NCBI RefSeq assembly: GCF_000828475.1
Contig: NZ_AP014648.1
Location: 2,863,400-2,927,399 of the forward strand
Length of the DNA stretch: 64,000 nucleotides
Source: Methyloceanibacter caenitepidi
GTDB lineage: Bacteria; Pseudomonadota; Alphaproteobacteria; Rhizobiales; Methyloligellaceae
Direction of reading: 5' to 3'
Shown: positions 36,777-46,190 of the stretch, one piece after another
How the letters are laid out: every line of letters begins with the position of its first letter
Numbering within the stretch: position 1 is the first letter of the stretch
Position numbers and translations under genes: made by a program
The notes under the pieces: model-generated
Database searches by the model: none
Told to the model about the DNA's origin: nothing
Seen by the model: only the letters and a program-made list of their open reading frames with translations

Positions 36777-37415
36777 TTATCGCGCCTGAAGCAGGACTTC
36801 GTCTTCGCCGGCCGTTGTGGTCACGGTCATGCCGGATGCCTGCGCTACCCGCGCTGCATAGTATGGCTGGATCGAATGGGCATCGACCTCGCCTCCGGCA
36901 TCGCCGGCGAGTAGCGCGACAACCTGGTCGCTAAGACGCGCGGCCTTGCCCGTGGCTGTCACCGTGAACGACACATCCGCGCCGTCGCCGGCAATGACAG
37001 CTTGGACCGTCCCACCGCGCGGCAGCGCCACAACGCCGAGCCCAACCAGGTTGAGCAACAGCTTGACCTTGTTTTTGGGAAGAATAAGCGCGGGGCCCTC
37101 CCAAACGAGATCGTGCTTCTCGCTGGTCTGAACGAACGCCTGCGCCACCTTCTCCGCATCGCGCGTGTCGATCTCCGCACCGGCCGATCCCGCCGCCCCG
37201 AATGCAATCCGGGCAAACTGAAGCTTGGCGGAGGCCTGCGTTGCGCTCTTTAGGATCAGATCCATCGCCGCCGTGCGCATCTCCTCGTCCGGTTCCTCGG
37301 CCAACATCTCCAAACCGTTGGAAATGGCGGACACCGGATTGATGATGTCGTGGCAAATACGGCTGGAAACCAGCGCCGCAAGATCGAGATCGCCGAGCGC
37401 GATCGGCTCCGACAT
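36777..37415 (-). CDS. chpT: Histidine phosphotransferase ChpT
   Basis: 212 residues, with AAGGAG 6 nt before ATG 37415. The N-terminal helical dimer carries His22 (SSRICHDIINPVSAISNGL), the phosphotransfer site. The degenerate HATPase-like C-terminal half lacks ATP-binding boxes (WEGPALILPKNKVKLLLNL), as expected for ChpT. It relays phosphate from CckA to CtrA and CpdR. It lies upstream of the che operon on the same strand and 6 kb from ctrA. Confidence 0.93.
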   Translation of the reverse strand: MSEPIALGDLDLAALVSSRICHDIINPVSAISNGLEMLAEEPDEEMRTAAMDLILKSATQASAKLQFARIAFGAAGSAGAEIDTRDAEKVAQAFVQTSEKHDLVWEGPALILPKNKVKLLLNLVGLGVVALPRGGTVQAVIAGDGADVSFTVTATGKAARLSDQVVALLAGDAGGEVDAHSIQPYYAARVAQASGMTVTTTAGEDEVLLQAR

Positions 37416-37549
37416 GGCATTCTCCTTGTCGCGTCCGCAGATGCACTGCGGAGTTATCATGGCCTAGCCACGAATTTCTGTTACACGAAGGGCGCAATCA
37501 TCTGGAACGCGCGCACAGCCCGAATCACAGCCCTTTGGAGCATCTTGCC

Positions 37550-38410
37550 TTGTCAGCACCAAGACACACAACAGCGGCTCATGCCGAGCCAGCGACCGTC
37601 TTCGATCTTCCCACCGCCGCACAGGTTCTAACCGACGCGGCAGCGAAGGCTGGGGCCGCGATCATGACCCACTACGGTGCGACCGAGGGGATTGACTGTA
37701 AGGAAGACAACTCGCCCGTGACTCAGGCGGACCGGGACGCCAATGACATTCTCGAGGCTGCTCTCCGCGATTTCGCGCCTTCCATCCCCGTCGTGTCCGA
37801 GGAAACGGCTACGGACCGTAAGGCACCCCTGGGGCGACTCTTCTTTCTCGTCGACCCGCTGGACGGCACCAAGGAGTTCATCAAAAAGCGCTCTGACTTC
37901 ACCGTCAATGTCGGCCTGATAGAGGACGGTTTCCCATGCTTCGGCCTCGTGTACGCACCCGCGCGCGGGCTTCTTGCCGTCACGGTCGCCGACGGAGTCG
38001 CCATCGAAGCGTCGATGCCGCCGAGCGCGGCGGGCGCCGACCTGAGCGTGCTGACCCAGAAACGCCTGCACGCAAGAGCCGCGGATCCCGAGGCCGTCAC
38101 AGCCCTGGTCAGCCTGTCCCACTTGGACGCAAAGACCGAGGAGTTCTTGGAAGGGTTCTCTGTCGCGGATCGCTCCGGCGCCGGATCGTCCGTGAAGTTC
38201 CTGGAGATCGCCCGCGGCAATGCCGACCTTTATCCGCGCCTCGCCCCTACCATGGAATGGGATACGGCGGCCGGGCAAGCGGTTCTGGAGGCGGCCGGCG
38301 GCCATGTCGTGGACACGAGTGGGGCGCGCTTCGCCTACGGCAAATCGGACGCCGGACTGAAAAACGGGAGCTTCGTCGCCTGGGGCCGCACCGTTTTAAC
38401 GCCCCGGTAA
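37550..38410 (+). CDS. cysQ: 3'(2'),5'-bisphosphate nucleotidase CysQ
   Basis: 286 residues from TTG 37550, preceded by GGAG at 9 nt; TTG 37535 is also possible. Inositol-monophosphatase fold: SEETATD, the metal motif DPLDGTKEFIKKRSDFTVNV and the C-terminal WDTAAGQAVLEAAGG. CysQ hydrolyses PAP, the by-product of PAPS-using sulfotransferases and reductases, to AMP. It is divergent from chpT. The sulfotransferases in the island and prophage would make PAP for it to clear (inference). Confidence 0.92.
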   Translation: MSAPRHTTAAHAEPATVFDLPTAAQVLTDAAAKAGAAIMTHYGATEGIDCKEDNSPVTQADRDANDILEAALRDFAPSIPVVSEETATDRKAPLGRLFFLVDPLDGTKEFIKKRSDFTVNVGLIEDGFPCFGLVYAPARGLLAVTVADGVAIEASMPPSAAGADLSVLTQKRLHARAADPEAVTALVSLSHLDAKTEEFLEGFSVADRSGAGSSVKFLEIARGNADLYPRLAPTMEWDTAAGQAVLEAAGGHVVDTSGARFAYGKSDAGLKNGSFVAWGRTVLTPR

Positions 38411-38515
38411 GCCTTCCACCGTTTGGTAACGCTTTCGGTCAACAATAGCGGTTGAGGCATTTGCCTCTTAAGTGCCCGGCGGCAACGCCGGCGCCCGCGT
38501 CCGGGGGCATTAGTC

Positions 38516-39316
38516 ATGCGTATTACCAGCATCGCGATCGCCGCTTTCTCGGCGATCCTTGCAATCTCTGTTCTGGCACCGGAATCACTGGCGCAGAATG
38601 CCGCCTACGGCGCATCGGCCGGCTCCATGCCGGTCCCGAACGCACCCGTGAACAGCACGTACCAGCCGACGAAGTCCTACGTACCGGAGCCTGTCTCCAA
38701 CAACGCAGCCGCCCCGGCTGTCGGGGGCTACGATCCCAACGCCGCCCCGCCGAACTACCAGCAGCAGCCCAACCAATCCGGCCAGACCTATGTCGCGGCC
38801 AGCGGCTACGCCTCCGAGAGGTTGGATGGCGCCGACGGGTTCTCGGCCGAAGAGATCAAGGGGGCGGGCCACCGCTTTTTCGGAAAGGTCTCGTCGGGCT
38901 TCGCAAGCGCCGTCGAATACACATTTCAGAAGTCCGGACGGCCCAACGGCTACATCATCGGCGAAGAAGCGGGCGGCGCGTTTGTAGCCGGCCTGCGCTA
39001 CGGCGAAGGAACGCTTCACACGCCGGACGGTGGTCAGTACCGCGTGTTCTGGCAGGGGCCGTCAGTAGGTTACGATTTCGGCGCCGAAGGCTCCAAGACA
39101 ATGGTTTTGGTCTACAATCTCAATAATCCCAACCAGATCTACAACAGATTCGCCGGGATCGACGGCTCCGCCTATCTGGTCGGCGGCGTCGGCGTCACCT
39201 ATCTGGCCCGGGACGACGTCGTCGTTGCCCCCATACGCTCCGGGGTCGGCCTCAGACTTGGCGCAAATGTCGGCTACTTGAAGTATACTCGCCAGCCGAC
39301 CTGGAATCCGTTCTAA
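38516..39316 (+). CDS. eipA: DUF1134-family envelope protein EipA
   Basis: 266 residues. A signal peptide (SIAIAAFSAILAISVLAP, then SLAQNA) and a low-complexity region rich in Pro, Asn and Gln precede the DUF1134 domain (about 110-266): YIIGEEAGGAFVAGLRYGEG, VGYDFGAEGSKTMVLVYNL and SGVGLRLGANVGYLKYT. In Brucella, EipA supports envelope integrity and is CtrA-regulated. It is 105 bp after cysQ, in the same direction. Confidence 0.92.
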   Translation: MRITSIAIAAFSAILAISVLAPESLAQNAAYGASAGSMPVPNAPVNSTYQPTKSYVPEPVSNNAAAPAVGGYDPNAAPPNYQQQPNQSGQTYVAASGYASERLDGADGFSAEEIKGAGHRFFGKVSSGFASAVEYTFQKSGRPNGYIIGEEAGGAFVAGLRYGEGTLHTPDGGQYRVFWQGPSVGYDFGAEGSKTMVLVYNLNNPNQIYNRFAGIDGSAYLVGGVGVTYLARDDVVVAPIRSGVGLRLGANVGYLKYTRQPTWNPF

Positions 39317-39535
39317 TTTGGCGCTAATGAAGCTGTAGCGTTGGTCTCGCGGGTCTCGGAGCATCGGGCGCGCGAGGCTTGTGCCATGACTTCTGCCATG
39401 GGCGGATTGCTTTTGGCCTTCGCTAAGAGCGCGGCGCGACACGCCGGCGGCGGCACGAGGGGCAGATAGGGCGTTTCGCTGCAACGCCTGTTCGGAGCGC
39501 ATGCGTGGCTCCAGTTCAAGGAATCAAAGGCCTTG

Positions 39536-40948
39536 ATGATCGAATGGTTCATGTTCGGGGCGTTGGGCTTCTTTTTGGGATGCCTCCTCGGCCTCATGCT
39601 TGCGCCCCCTTTGTGGAACCGCGCCGTCAAGCTCACCACGCGTCGGCTCGAAGCCACCATGCCGATGACTCTCGCCGAAATTCAGGCCGACAAGGACCAG
39701 ATTCGCGCGGACTTCGCGATCCAGCTGCGCAAGGTGGAGGTGGCCCTCGAAAAGTCTAAGGAAAAGGCCGCACGCGAACTGATCGAAGCCAACAAGCGCC
39801 GGGTCGAGATACAGAAACTCAACGGCAACCTGGAGGCCGCACGGGCCGAACTGCACGAGGCCGAGAACGCCAATCGCGTCCTGCAACAGACCATTAAACG
39901 GCGCCTGCCCGATCTCGACGCCCGGCTCAAGGCGGCCAAGAAGGCATTGTCGGATCTGGAAACGGTGAATGCGGAGCTTCGGACCACCGTCGCCTCCCAG
40001 TCCGATGCCCTGAAGATCGCCCGCGCGACCGTCCACAACCAGCGCGCCGATATCGACCAACTGCGCATGTCGCTCGAAAGCGGCAGCGCGGCAGGCCGCG
40101 GCTCCTCCAAGAACGACGCCCGAGCCGTGGCGGAGAGTCAGCGCCTCGCCGCCGAGCTGTCCAGGGCCAAAGAGGAACTTGAGCGCGTCCGGACGAGCAG
40201 CGAGGAGATCGCCTTCCTGCGCCGTGAGCTAAACCACCTCGCCTCGCAAATTCTCGACGCGGCTCGGACACAACCGCCGGCCTGGCAGAGCGCGGCAGCC
40301 GCGCAAGCTGCGGTTCAGCGCGAACCGGAAGAAGAGACCGAACCCGAGATGGCGGGTGAAGACGAAACTGTCGCGATGCCCGAGCCCGTCGCCTATGCCG
40401 GAAACGGCGCGGCGGAACCCGCCGCGGCGTTCGTAGAAACGGCTCACGCGGAAAGCCCCGACCAACAGGCTCCCTACGTGGAAGAGCAAGCCGCGGAGCC
40501 CTACGCGTCCGAAGAGACCTATGCGGCCGAACCCGGCCAATACGTCGAAGCCGGCCAACAGGCCGAAGTAGCCGAAGGCGACGCCGAGACTGCCTATTAC
40601 GCCGAGGAGGCCCAGCCGGCCGAGCCCGTTCAGGAGGAACGGGACTACGCCGCCGAACTCTTCCGCGGTGACGATGAGTACGAGGCCGAAGAAGACTACG
40701 AGACCTACGAAATCCAAGGCCACTACGCGTCCCAGAGCGACGACGAAGGCGACGCGGACGAGGACATCGGCGAAGACGAGCACGGCGAGGCCGAAGAAGT
40801 GACAGCCGGCGAGGAAGAGGACGAGGCGCAAGGCCTCTCCAGGCGCTTTGCGGCGCGGCGCGCCAAACGGCAGGGTCAGAAATCCGGTGGGAGCCTGACC
40901 AGCCGGCTGCGCGGCCTTGTGGCGGACAGCCCGGAGAAGCGCGGCTAG
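39536..40948 (+). CDS. Membrane-anchored coiled-coil protein with acidic tail
   Basis: 470 residues, with AAAGG 5 nt before ATG 39536. One N-terminal membrane helix (WFMFGALGFFLGCLLGLML), then a coiled coil of about 200 residues, then a low-complexity region of about 170 residues rich in Glu, Ala and Tyr (repeats such as EEQAAEPYASEET), and a basic end (RRFAARRAKRQGQKSGGS). Conserved architecture in Hyphomicrobiales, function unknown. The acidic region may be disordered. Confidence 0.8.
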   Translation: MIEWFMFGALGFFLGCLLGLMLAPPLWNRAVKLTTRRLEATMPMTLAEIQADKDQIRADFAIQLRKVEVALEKSKEKAARELIEANKRRVEIQKLNGNLEAARAELHEAENANRVLQQTIKRRLPDLDARLKAAKKALSDLETVNAELRTTVASQSDALKIARATVHNQRADIDQLRMSLESGSAAGRGSSKNDARAVAESQRLAAELSRAKEELERVRTSSEEIAFLRRELNHLASQILDAARTQPPAWQSAAAAQAAVQREPEEETEPEMAGEDETVAMPEPVAYAGNGAAEPAAAFVETAHAESPDQQAPYVEEQAAEPYASEETYAAEPGQYVEAGQQAEVAEGDAETAYYAEEAQPAEPVQEERDYAAELFRGDDEYEAEEDYETYEIQGHYASQSDDEGDADEDIGEDEHGEAEEVTAGEEEDEAQGLSRRFAARRAKRQGQKSGGSLTSRLRGLVADSPEKRG

Positions 40949-40969
40949 CGTATCCGCCCGAAGTGCGGC

Positions 40970-41695
40970 CTAGGGCGCCGTATGCAAAAATGTCCGCGTC
41001 CCATTCTCGAGCCGCAGCGCCGTCAGACAGTCCGAAAAGACAGCACCCGTATCGATCCCGATTCTGTTCGGCCGAACCACAGGCACGCGCTCGGGCGTGT
41101 GTCCATGCACCACGATCTTCTCGAACGGCTCCTGGCAATCCAGAAACTCATGCCGAATCCAGAGGAGATCCTCTGCCACTTGTTGATTGAGCGGCACTCC
41201 AGGGCGCAGTCCCGCATGGACAAACACATAGTCGCCGACGACACATTTCAGCGCGAGTCCCCCCAGGAATTGGAGATGGGCCTCCGGTAGTGCCTCCAGG
41301 AAGGCCTCCCGCCATGCCGTGGCCGGTGTGCGGCGGTCTTGGAGCCCGTCGACGTCGACACCGTACGAGCGCAAGGTCTGCTCACCGCCATTGCGAAGCC
41401 ACCCGTCGAGCCACAATGGGTCGTCGAGAAAGTCGAGCAGGAACTGTTCGTGGTTGCCCTTGAGAAAGTGCGTAGCGAAGCCAAGCGGCAGGGCTGTGGT
41501 CAAGCGTTCGATCACACCGCGGCTGTCCGGCCCCCGGTCAACATAGTCGCCGAGAAATACCAGCGTCTTTGCCGCGCGACCGGCGGCTGCGGCATCGTTC
41601 GCGATCGACGCCAGCAGTTGCGTCAGGAGATCGGAGCGGCCATGGATGTCGCCGATCGCGTAAACGACTTGGCCCTCGGGAATTGTTGCGCTCAC
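40970..41695 (-). CDS. Calcineurin-type serine/threonine phosphatase family protein
   Basis: 241 residues with the PPP/ApaH motifs in order: GDIHGRSDLL (N-terminus), GDYVDRGPDSRGV, KGNHEQFLLD and VVHGHTPERVPVV. Two-metal protein phosphatase or bis(5'-nucleosyl)-tetraphosphatase family; which substrate is used is not clear. It is cotranscribed with the downstream end of the small protein gene at 41700-42143 (4-bp gap). Confidence 0.88.
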   Translation of the reverse strand: MSATIPEGQVVYAIGDIHGRSDLLTQLLASIANDAAAAGRAAKTLVFLGDYVDRGPDSRGVIERLTTALPLGFATHFLKGNHEQFLLDFLDDPLWLDGWLRNGGEQTLRSYGVDVDGLQDRRTPATAWREAFLEALPEAHLQFLGGLALKCVVGDYVFVHAGLRPGVPLNQQVAEDLLWIRHEFLDCQEPFEKIVVHGHTPERVPVVRPNRIGIDTGAVFSDCLTALRLENGTRTFLHTAP

Positions 41696-41699
41696 GAGA

Positions 41700-42143
41700 T
41701 CAAACGCCGCCAGCGCGCCCTGCCGCCAGTTCTTGGTAGAGCCGCGCCGGAAAACTGAAGACCGTGCTCACGCAATCGGCCTTCAGACCAATGAAGAGAA
41801 CGGACTTCCCGTCCCTCATCTTATCGTCCTCGGTGATGACGTAGAGCGTGTCGATGCGCAGCGGCGGCAGCCCTTTTTCGAGCGCGGCCCGCTTCTCGAA
41901 GGCCTCCAGGCTTGCGCCTCCATAATGGTCGAAAGTCGCGTGCACCCGCGCGATAGCCGCGCGGATGTCGCTTTCGGTCTTGCACGGAACAGTCGCGATT
42001 TTCGGACCGTCCCCGCCGTAATAGGTCGTACCCTGCGACTGCACGAGCGGGCCGAACTTGTTGGACGTGGCTTTCAGAGCCGCAAATCCCAGCAAGATGA
42101 GCGCAAGCACAAGCCCTGCAGAGATTTTCGCCCAAGTTGGCAT
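41700..42143 (-). CDS. Membrane-anchored hypothetical protein
   Basis: 147 residues. One N-terminal helix (ISAGLVLALILLGFAALK) anchors a soluble domain with TTYYGGDGPKIATVPCKTES and VSTVFSFPARLYQEL. It is 4 bp upstream of the phosphatase gene on the same strand. Family not recognised. Confidence 0.75.
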   Translation of the reverse strand: MPTWAKISAGLVLALILLGFAALKATSNKFGPLVQSQGTTYYGGDGPKIATVPCKTESDIRAAIARVHATFDHYGGASLEAFEKRAALEKGLPPLRIDTLYVITEDDKMRDGKSVLFIGLKADCVSTVFSFPARLYQELAAGRAGGV

Positions 42144-42223
42144 CGCCAGGATCCTCCCACGCCTCGGCCGCCCTCCGACCGGAGGGCGAACTCTAGCGTC
42201 CGTGAGATCGAGGCTGGTCCGCG

Positions 42224-42628
42224 TTAGATCGCGGTATCGACCTCGCAGATCACAGTATCACGATGCCCGCATTCCGGCATCTTCCAGGCGATCACTTCAC
42301 CGGTCCGGGTGTCGACGATCGGCACCGGGCAAGCGACGCGCCAGAAGCGGTAGCTGGAGCTCTTATGGGCTTGATCCCATTCGACACCAAGCATGAGGCT
42401 CGCTCTCTGGCAGCGCTGCTGGTTGAAGGGCTGGGCCGCCGCGCCCATGGCTTCGGACTGGTCGTACAGTTGGACCTCCTGACGCCGGCACTGCATCATC
42501 GAGTTCTCGATTGCCCAGGTACGGTTTTCGTAGCCGGTCCACTTGGAGTTTACGTCATGCTGGTCGGCTGGAAGCATGACGGTCTTGCAGACGATCAGAA
42601 CGACTGCTGATGGCATTGGTACGGGCAT
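42224..42628 (-). CDS. Phage-associated hypothetical protein (paralogue of 51825-52223)
   Basis: 134 residues. About three quarters are identical in pattern to the prophage protein at 51825: MMQCRRQEVQLYDQSEAMGA, QRCQRAS, then ACPVPIVDTRTGEVIAWKMP, CGHRDTVIC. A hydrophobic N-terminus (AVVLIVCKTVML) and several Cys suggest an exported or disulfide-bonded protein. Its position outside the prophage suggests a duplication or a remnant of an earlier phage. Confidence 0.75.
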   Translation of the reverse strand: MPVPMPSAVVLIVCKTVMLPADQHDVNSKWTGYENRTWAIENSMMQCRRQEVQLYDQSEAMGAAAQPFNQQRCQRASLMLGVEWDQAHKSSSYRFWRVACPVPIVDTRTGEVIAWKMPECGHRDTVICEVDTAI

Positions 42629-42631
42629 GAT

Positions 42632-42973
42632 CTATGCTCCCCACGTCTGAGAGTGGCCCGCCAACGGGGCCGGCTGGCCCGCCGACGCGGCGAGCAATAG
42701 ATGTTCGGATGAGCGTGCCTCCAAACGCGCGACTGGCACGAGGCGCGGCGCTGGCACAAAGGGCAGCGTGGCCCTAACGGCCCATTCGACACCCTCTATT
42801 GTGCGCAGCCTTTGAAGGCAGGCGGACAGCATGTGGATTACTGCGGCAGACCACACCTTTGACAGCCGCATGGCCGCATCGATTGTCTGTGGTGGCGCCG
42901 TGGGCGGCTGTCTTACAGCCTGAACCTCTTGGCCCAGGGCAGCCGTGCTGACTTGAGTTCGTTTCGTAGGCAT
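42632..42973 (-). CDS. Small hypothetical protein beside the phage paralogue
   Basis: 113 residues, ending 3 bp before the paralogue gene. Ala- and Pro-rich, with no clear domain; the linkage suggests both belong to the same remnant. Confidence 0.4.
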   Translation of the reverse strand: MPTKRTQVSTAALGQEVQAVRQPPTAPPQTIDAAMRLSKVWSAAVIHMLSACLQRLRTIEGVEWAVRATLPFVPAPRLVPVARLEARSSEHLLLAASAGQPAPLAGHSQTWGA

Positions 42974-43532
42974 TTGGCCCCCTCATCGAAGGTTGCACCA
43001 ACGCCACTCCTCAGGGTCCGTTTGGACCTGTACCTCCCGAAACTCAACTAGACCGGTTGGAACTCTTCTATCCGCATGGCCTACCGATGTTGCATCGCAC
43101 CATCGACCCGCTTGACTTCACAAGCTTGCAGAGGTCTTCGCAAGACCCGTGCTAGTTTGGACCATGTCGGGCAGCCTGCGTCAGAATGCCCAAAATCAGC
43201 GGATTTACATGCATTTCGAAGTCCCTACGACCCGGTTGGAAGTGCCGGATTTTCAAGGCTTTCGCCTCGCCGCCGACCTTCCGGACAAATGCTGCACCGC
43301 AAAAAACTGATTCGCAAGAGTGTCACGAGCCTAACGCGATCAACGACCAAACCCTAGAGCATGGAAGCAACAGCGATGGGAAAAATGGCAAAGCCTACGC
43401 CAGATGCGCGCCGGAATTGCCTAAATATTGCGCACTTGCTGCAAGTTTCCAGTGGGTCACTGACGAGCATCATGCGTGTCAGCTAGAACGGCGGTTCCCG
43501 GAGTACTAGGGTGGAACTGACAAGGGGGGCGT
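42974..43532. other. Intergenic stretch without supported genes
   Basis: About 560 bp, AT-richer than the flanks. Small ORFs here have poor codon use. It separates the phage-like remnant from the DUF4396 gene and may be further remnant DNA. Confidence 0.45.
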
Positions 43533-44399
43533 ATGCTGATCGATGGGGTCGTGCTGTTATGGTTCATCCTGACAGCGCTTTCGGTGATCTTCGTGGCGGT
43601 CGACATCCGGTCGACGCCTGAAAACCCCGTCATGAAATGGGCATTCATCCTCTTCACCGCCTATTCGGGGCCGTTCGGCGCATTCCTCTATGTCCTGGGC
43701 TGCCGTGAGCCCTTGCCCGGACTGCATGAGCGCTACGTGACGGCACGCTGGCGCCAGGCGCTCGGCTCGACCATGCATTGCGCCGCCGGCGATGGCGTCG
43801 GCATCCTGGTAGGTGCGGTCATCGGCGCTCTCGTCGCACTTCCTCTGATGGTGGATTTCGCGCTGGAATATCTGCTCGGTTTTGCCTTCGGCTGGACCAT
43901 CTTTCAGGCGCTGTTCATGGGCGAGATGTTCGGCACCTATTGGAAGGCCCTGAAGGGCACGTTCACCTCCGAGTTTTTGTCGATGAACTGCCTGATGGGC
44001 GGCATGCTGCCGGTTTCAGCCCTCGCTTTCCAAGGCAACCCCGACGCCCACGACCCGACGCAGGCCCTTTTCTGGTTCCGCATGTCTCTGGCGCTCATGG
44101 TCGGAGCTCTGGTCGCCTACCCCATGAACTACTGGCTCGTGGCTCATCACCTGAAGCACGGCATGCTGACCGTACGACCCGCAGGATCCGGTGCCGATTC
44201 CGGCGCGATGAAGGGCATGGACATGCCCAAGGATGCGGGAGCGGACAGCAAGATGGCCCGCATGAGCATGGCCGACAAGATGAAGGCGGCCGAGAGCGGG
44301 TCAGCCCTTCACAAGCCCAGCCCGCCGGTCTGGGTCATGGGCGGCGTGTCGCTTGCCGTCCTCGCCCTCGGCATCGTCATTACACTGATCTTCGCGTAG
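43533..44399 (+). CDS. DUF4396 membrane protein
   Basis: 288 residues, with AAGGGG just before the ATG. Several hydrophobic segments: GVVLLWFILTALSVIFVAVD at the N-terminus, a region at about 85-120 with MHCAAGDGVGILVGAVIGAL, FGWTIFQALFMGE, and a final helix WVMGGVSLAVLALGIVIT. A cytoplasmic or periplasmic Met-rich loop (MKGMDMP, MARMSMADKMKAA) could bind copper, as such Met-rich stretches do elsewhere (inference). Confidence 0.8.
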   Translation: MLIDGVVLLWFILTALSVIFVAVDIRSTPENPVMKWAFILFTAYSGPFGAFLYVLGCREPLPGLHERYVTARWRQALGSTMHCAAGDGVGILVGAVIGALVALPLMVDFALEYLLGFAFGWTIFQALFMGEMFGTYWKALKGTFTSEFLSMNCLMGGMLPVSALAFQGNPDAHDPTQALFWFRMSLALMVGALVAYPMNYWLVAHHLKHGMLTVRPAGSGADSGAMKGMDMPKDAGADSKMARMSMADKMKAAESGSALHKPSPPVWVMGGVSLAVLALGIVITLIFA

Positions 44400-44520
44400 C
44401 AGCGCAGCGGCTTGGCGGCGCGTACTTATCCGCGCTCACTCCGCCTGCCCACGCACGTGCTTATCCTATCGGCGGGCGCCGGAGGGTCTGGGAGGGGCAC
44501 GATGCGGTGCGGAGTGACTT

Positions 44521-44898
44521 ATGCCAATGCATGGCCCAAGCCCGGCTCGTCTCGCGGCCTGCGAACGCGCCGGCACGTCCTACCGCGACCGCGCGATTGC
44601 CAACGCCGCGGCGCGGTACGATCGCAGGCGGCACCTGCCTAAGATCCTCGGCACGGCGCCGCAAGACCTTGTGGATTTCTCTGTGAAGGGGACCCGTGCC
44701 CTGATCGCCGGGCTCACGCGCCTGGCCCGCAACTCGGCCCGCGCCGGCAGTGCCGGCCACTGGTCCTATGACCCGAACAACCACATCGAGATTTTGGGAG
44801 CCTTGCGGGCAGAGCGGGCGCGGCTTGCCACGCAGATGCAGAGCGCGTCCGACCCGAGCATCGGTGCTGCAGGAGGCAAGTCCGGAATCAGCACATGA
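44521..44898 (+). CDS. Hypothetical basic protein (possibly DUF6477-like)
   Basis: 125 residues with GGAG 6 nt upstream. A helical chain containing AARYDRRRHLPKILG and AGHWSYDPNNHIEILGALRA, a pattern I have seen in small conserved alphaproteobacterial proteins. The 3' end overlaps the convergent gene by 11 bp. Confidence 0.6.
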   Translation: MPMHGPSPARLAACERAGTSYRDRAIANAAARYDRRRHLPKILGTAPQDLVDFSVKGTRALIAGLTRLARNSARAGSAGHWSYDPNNHIEILGALRAERARLATQMQSASDPSIGAAGGKSGIST

Positions 44899-45283
44899 TC
44901 TGCTGCTTCACGATAGCCGTCTGCTCGGCGACGATCTTGTCGTACTCACGGAGTTGCGGCGGGGTGAGAATCTCGGCGAGGCGCGAACGCGTATTCGCAT
45001 TGATCCGGTTCATGTCCTTGTTGAGCCGAATGAGGCCGAGGGCGCCGGGCCGATCGCAGGTCTCGAAGTTGACGCCGTATTTGTCGAAGGTTGAGTTACG
45101 GACCGACATCGAGTTCTCCAGAATCGGGGCAATTGCCTCGATCTGTTCCGGCGTCAACTCGAGCCGGGATTGCATCTCGGCGATATCCTCTCGGCTCGGC
45201 AGTACCGCCAACGCGACCGTCGGAAGCACCATCGCGCCGATAACTACCAACATGGCGAGGCTACGCGTCAGACTTTTGAACAT
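44888..45283 (-). CDS. Secreted hypothetical protein with CpxP/Spy-like repeats
   Basis: 131 residues. A signal peptide (LAMLVVIGAMVLPTVALAV) precedes a helical domain with two LTPxQ-type motifs (LELTPEQIEAIAPILENSM and LTPPQLREYDKIVAEQ), as in periplasmic Spy/CpxP-like proteins. Two Cys occur. The start at 45283 gives the signal peptide; the longer frame upstream is not supported. Confidence 0.75.
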   Translation of the reverse strand: MFKSLTRSLAMLVVIGAMVLPTVALAVLPSREDIAEMQSRLELTPEQIEAIAPILENSMSVRNSTFDKYGVNFETCDRPGALGLIRLNKDMNRINANTRSRLAEILTPPQLREYDKIVAEQTAIVKQQIMC

Positions 45284-45416
45284 GCCGTATCCTACTCCTT
45301 GTGTCTCAACGGACCCTCGAGCCCCCAGCAGGGCGAAGGCGACGCCTTTCGGCGAAAGCATGCAGATAGGAACGAAAGGCGGTTGGATCAACGGCAGCGT
45401 GCGCGAGCGGGGGCAC

Positions 45417-46190
45417 TCACCCTTGCTTTGCAGATGGATCCTGCGCCGGTTGGTCCGCCGTGTCATAAGACGAGCGCAAGCCTGCCGGCCAGCCGAGCCA
45501 CGCCTGAGTGCGCAAGCCCCGCAAGCGGTAGCCGCCGCCGGGCGCGTATTCGAACAGCCAACGCCGGGCCGCGAACCGGTCGCGGACAAGGTAAGGAAAC
45601 ACCGTCCCGAGGATCGCGCCAAGCACGGCGTCGGTGAAGTAGTGCACCCCGATCAGGACCCGGCTGAACGCGACCCAAACGGCGATCGAGTAGACGAAGA
45701 CACGGGCCCGCGGAATGAGGATCGCCACCACGGTCGCGAACGCGAAGATCGACGTGGAATGGCCCGACGGCAGCGACGCATGGTCGGCGTCGAAGGCGAA
45801 GAAGTTGAAATGGAAGTGGCCCAGCTCCTCGTAGAACTTGGGCCGCGCTCGGCCGAGAATGTTCTTGCACAGCGATGCGATAAGCCCTGCCCCACCGATG
45901 CTGACAAAGGCGAAGCTCGCCGCCTGGATGATGAGCCCGTAGCCGGCCGCGTTTCGGAACCCGACGTGGTTGCGCCGAAGCAGGACCGCGAAAGCGATAA
46001 TGGTCGCGGTCGGGATCAGCATCCAGTTGGAGCGCCCGATATCGGTGATCGCGCGGAAGAAGTCGCGCGCGGCCGGCGACATGGCCTCGGCCCGTTCCAG
46101 CATGAACGGGTCGATCAGCAGAAATCCCACGGCCAGGATGGACAGAGCGATGAGCGCCTGCTCCCAGAGCTTCATAGAGGTGTCCGGCAA
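45417..46190 (-). CDS. PAP2-family membrane phosphatase
   Basis: 257 residues with several membrane helices and the three PAP2 motifs: KNILGRARPKF, LPSGHSTS and SRVLIGVHYFTDAVLG. This family dephosphorylates lipid phosphates or undecaprenyl pyrophosphate at the membrane. The specific substrate is not shown by sequence. ATG 46175 is an alternative start. Confidence 0.9.
   Translation of the reverse strand: MPDTSMKLWEQALIALSILAVGFLLIDPFMLERAEAMSPAARDFFRAITDIGRSNWMLIPTATIIAFAVLLRRNHVGFRNAAGYGLIIQAASFAFVSIGGAGLIASLCKNILGRARPKFYEELGHFHFNFFAFDADHASLPSGHSTSIFAFATVVAILIPRARVFVYSIAVWVAFSRVLIGVHYFTDAVLGAILGTVFPYLVRDRFAARRWLFEYAPGGGYRLRGLRTQAWLGWPAGLRSSYDTADQPAQDPSAKQG

Noticed and set aside
43076..43509. 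Two overlapping small plus-strand frames
   Set aside because: Poor codon use, no ribosome binding site and no similarity to each other's product class; treated as noncoding.
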